A DNA stretch of 61,351 bases. Source: an uncultured Gemmiger sp. (GTDB lineage Bacteria > Bacillota > Clostridia > Oscillospirales > Ruminococcaceae). The position numbers and the translations under genes are program-made. Where the stretch lies: contig CALXHN010000003.1 in NCBI GenBank assembly GCA_944388105.1, positions 1-61,351 on the forward strand, given 5' to 3'. The notes under the pieces are model-generated. The model was not told the origin of the DNA. It saw only the letters and a list, made by a program, of their open reading frames with translations, and made no database searches. Numbering within the stretch: the first letter of the stretch is position 1; each line of letters starts with the position of its first letter. Positions 59,686 to 61,351 of this stretch are shown here, piece by piece.

Positions 59686-59904
59686 TCACAGCCCAATCGG
59701 CGGTTCAAAGCCATAAGATCTGTAGAAATCGGTCACATCCTGATTGTCGCGCACCACAACTGCCCGCAGCAGCCGACCACTCTTGGGGTCCAGGAATCCG
59801 ATAACCGTTTCGCCTGTACAGGTACTGCTCTGGCGGCGGATATTTTCCCGCCCCAATCCTTGCGGCGGAGTCAGAATGGTGCACTTTTTCCGTTTGAAGA
59901 ACAT
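59686..59904 (-). CDS. Small protein, 72 residues, unknown function
   Basis: An open frame beginning MFFKRKKCTILTPPQGLG and ending VRDNQDVTDFYRSYGFEPP plus four residues. A GGGGG-containing site lies before the ATG at 59902-59904. It has a basic start, no membrane segment and a beta-like middle (ETVIGFLDPKSGRLLRAVVV). It lies 36 bp after the ArsC-like gene and is probably its cotranscribed neighbour. I do not recognise a family; amino-acid make-up and a sensible start support it as real. Confidence 0.55.
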   Translation of the reverse strand: MFFKRKKCTILTPPQGLGRENIRRQSSTCTGETVIGFLDPKSGRLLRAVVVRDNQDVTDFYRSYGFEPPIGL

Positions 59905-59940
59905 GCTTTTGCCCCCGCTCTTGCATCCGATTGCCGCCTT

Positions 59941-60294
59941 TTACAAAAGTGCCTGTTCCCACTCCGCAACACGAAAGCCTACCAGAATCTTTCCATCCTC
60001 GGTCACAACAATGGGACGTTTGACCAGCATCCCATCCTGAGACAGGAGCCGCAGCTGCTCTTCTTCGCTCATGGCAGGAAGTTTCTCTTTCAGTTGCATG
60101 GACTTATACAACTGCCCGCTTGTATTGAAGAATTTCTTCAGCGGCAAACCGCTTCCGGCAGACCAGGCTTTCAATTCTTCAAAACTCGGATTTTCTTCTT
60201 TGATATCCCGCGCGGTATAATTTACCCCATGCTCGTCCAGCCACGCCTTGGCTTTCCGGCAGGTCGAGCATGGCGGATATTGTAAAAACAACAT
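59941..60294 (-). CDS. ArsC/Spx-like thioredoxin-fold protein
   Basis: A 117-residue ArsC-family protein (Spx/YffB type). It opens MLFLQYPPCSTCRKAKAWLD with a CxxC redox pair, and contains YTARDIKEENPSFEELKAW, FNTSGQLYK and GMLVKRPIVV, the landmarks of this family. It may be a reductase or an Spx-like regulator of RNA polymerase; the C-terminus does not decide it. The ATG at 60292-60294 has AAGGAG upstream. It follows the hydrolase gene by 16 bp. Confidence 0.88.
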   Translation of the reverse strand: MLFLQYPPCSTCRKAKAWLDEHGVNYTARDIKEENPSFEELKAWSAGSGLPLKKFFNTSGQLYKSMQLKEKLPAMSEEEQLRLLSQDGMLVKRPIVVTEDGKILVGFRVAEWEQALL

Positions 60295-60310
60295 GATAGA
60301 GTTCTCCTTG

Positions 60311-61303
60311 TCAAATATTCGATAGCTCTTCATCGATGGAACGAATCAGTTCTTCCGGATAGGCTTCCGGCATAAACCCTGCCAACTGGCGCAGAGACGC
60401 TCCCTTCAGCAAAGGATTCTGCTGCAAAATTCCCATCACTTCGGGCAAGCGCCGTTGCAGAACTTCACAAGCTCCGGGATTTTTGAGCAGGCGTTTGAAA
60501 GGCACGTCCAGTCCGGCTTTGCCGCCGCCCATCTGTGCACGGAGTTCCGGTCGGGGCAGAACCACATCCAGCGCACCCCAGATATCCTGAAGAAATTGGA
60601 TGCTCATTGGAAGCCAGTGCGCCACCTCGGCATTCACCTTTGTCTGATCACCATTACTGGTACAGGGGCGCGCCAGAGAGAGACCGTGCTCTCCCGTCTG
60701 GAATACGTGCAGGCAAAAAGGAATATCATGATCTGCCAGAGCGTCGGCAAAAACCAGACTGTTCTTGACAGGAACAAGACTGTCTCCCTGGGTGGCAAAG
60801 ATAAAGGCGGGTGGAGTGGAATCAGAAACAAGGCTCCCCAGATCCGGCTCGTCCGGTCGTCCCATGGGAGCCCAGGTCGCCCCCAGGGTCACCGCGTATC
60901 CCAGTACCATAGCATCGGGCTTGCTCTCACTCTGGGTTCCCAGTGCCGCGGCAAGATGTCCGCCGGCAGAAAAACCGATGGCCGCAATTTTATGCGGATC
61001 TATACGCAGATCCGCCGCGTTCTGTCTCAAATAGGCAAGAGCGGCCTGCGCATCCTGTAAAGACTTATCCAATGGGCAGTCCATCCCGGTGGTATAACGA
61101 AGGACAAACGCATTAAAGCCCTCTGCCATATAGGCCAGCGCCACCGGTTCCGCTTCGCGGTCAGAGCAATATTGATATCCACCACCCGGGAAAATCAGCG
61201 CAGCGGGGCGGACATCCGTGTTCGGCATTGCCTTGCTTTTGTCCTGTAAATAGCAGGTCAGGCGAGCATTGTTTGGGGAAAGCTGTACATTCATGCATTC
61301 CAT
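60311..61303 (-). CDS. Alpha/beta hydrolase (BD-FAE/acetyl-esterase-like)
   Basis: A 330-residue serine hydrolase. The oxyanion-hole motif FPGGGYQYCSDREAEP is near 40-55, the nucleophile in AAIGFSAGGHLAA near 112, an acid in ATQGDSLVPV and the histidine in TGEHGLSL. There is no signal peptide. Such enzymes often remove acetyl or feruloyl groups from sugars. An extra C-terminal segment (about 290-330, LLKGASLRQLAGFMPEAYPE) looks like a helical domain, unusual for the family. GAGGTGAA precedes the ATG at 61301-61303. First gene of a three-gene unit. Confidence 0.84.
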   Translation of the reverse strand: MECMNVQLSPNNARLTCYLQDKSKAMPNTDVRPAALIFPGGGYQYCSDREAEPVALAYMAEGFNAFVLRYTTGMDCPLDKSLQDAQAALAYLRQNAADLRIDPHKIAAIGFSAGGHLAAALGTQSESKPDAMVLGYAVTLGATWAPMGRPDEPDLGSLVSDSTPPAFIFATQGDSLVPVKNSLVFADALADHDIPFCLHVFQTGEHGLSLARPCTSNGDQTKVNAEVAHWLPMSIQFLQDIWGALDVVLPRPELRAQMGGGKAGLDVPFKRLLKNPGACEVLQRRLPEVMGILQQNPLLKGASLRQLAGFMPEAYPEELIRSIDEELSNI

Positions 61304-61351
61304 GAAAGATTCACCTCATTATACATGTGTGCAATTTTATTCAGTATAGCA

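Overview
This window reads as chromosomal DNA of an anaerobic, Gram-positive Clostridia-type bacterium, most likely Oscillospiraceae (Faecalibacterium/Gemmiger/Subdoligranulum-like). The taxonomic guess rests on hprK next to murB, on a mutS-mutL-miaA and sepF-ylmH-divIVA-ileS-lspA-rluD order, on EFR1-type ferredoxin and Fe-S aldo/keto reductase genes, on LuxS, and on a moderately high G+C; no rRNA gene is present to confirm it. Genes are packed tightly, mostly on the minus strand, many joined by ATGA-type overlaps. No gap between genes reaches 300 bases. I saw no tRNA, rRNA, CRISPR array, insertion sequence, integrase or prophage gene.

Layout, left to right. 1-3.2 kb: hprK, a PHP phosphatase, a ROK glucokinase and the start of murB (sugar signalling and cell wall). 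3.2-13.2 kb: an eight-gene glycan operon read leftward from one strong promoter: a DUF4422 transferase (TTG start behind a structured leader), two GT2 enzymes, a two-domain HAD protein, an epimerase, two RgpF-type rhamnan transferases and an acyltransferase. There is no flippase, polymerase or exporter in it. 13.2-18.6 kb: an ABC-F protein, a YjjG-type nucleotidase, a 49-residue small protein, a membrane-anchored SGNH-fold protein that appears to lack its catalytic residues, and a Gph-type phosphatase. 18.7-21.7 kb: a three-gene TrpXYZ-type ABC importer with a hairpin between the binding protein and the permease.

21.8-26 kb: lspA-rluD-Cof phosphatase-PTS IIA, then a fluoride (crcB) riboswitch with its own terminator, then a CPA-type antiporter gene broken by a one-base frameshift. 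This is the most striking item in the window. 26-31.3 kb: ileS, divIVA, ylmH and sepF (growth, division, translation). 31.3-40.2 kb: miaB-ricA-mutS-mutL-miaA-hlyD-like operon, which joins both enzymes of the ms2i6A37 tRNA pathway with mismatch repair.

40.3-46.2 kb: an EFR1 flavodoxin/ferredoxin, a MerR-family regulator with two C-terminal membrane helices behind a classical 19-bp-spacer MerR promoter, an Fe-S aldo/keto reductase, cysteine desulfidase, and rarA. 46.2-50.8 kb: a Gld-like ABC system (ATPase, permease, GldG, DUF4340). 50.9-53.1 kb: coaBC and coaX, divergent from overlapping promoters. 53.1-56 kb: esterase, DUF218 membrane protein, deoB. 56-59.6 kb: pyk directly followed by luxS, then convergent pta. 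59.7-61.3 kb: a small protein, an ArsC/Spx-like thioredoxin-fold protein and an alpha/beta hydrolase.

Several genes appear to start with TTG (DUF4422 gene, ileS, miaA, miaB, the Gld-like ATPase), as judged from Shine-Dalgarno placement.
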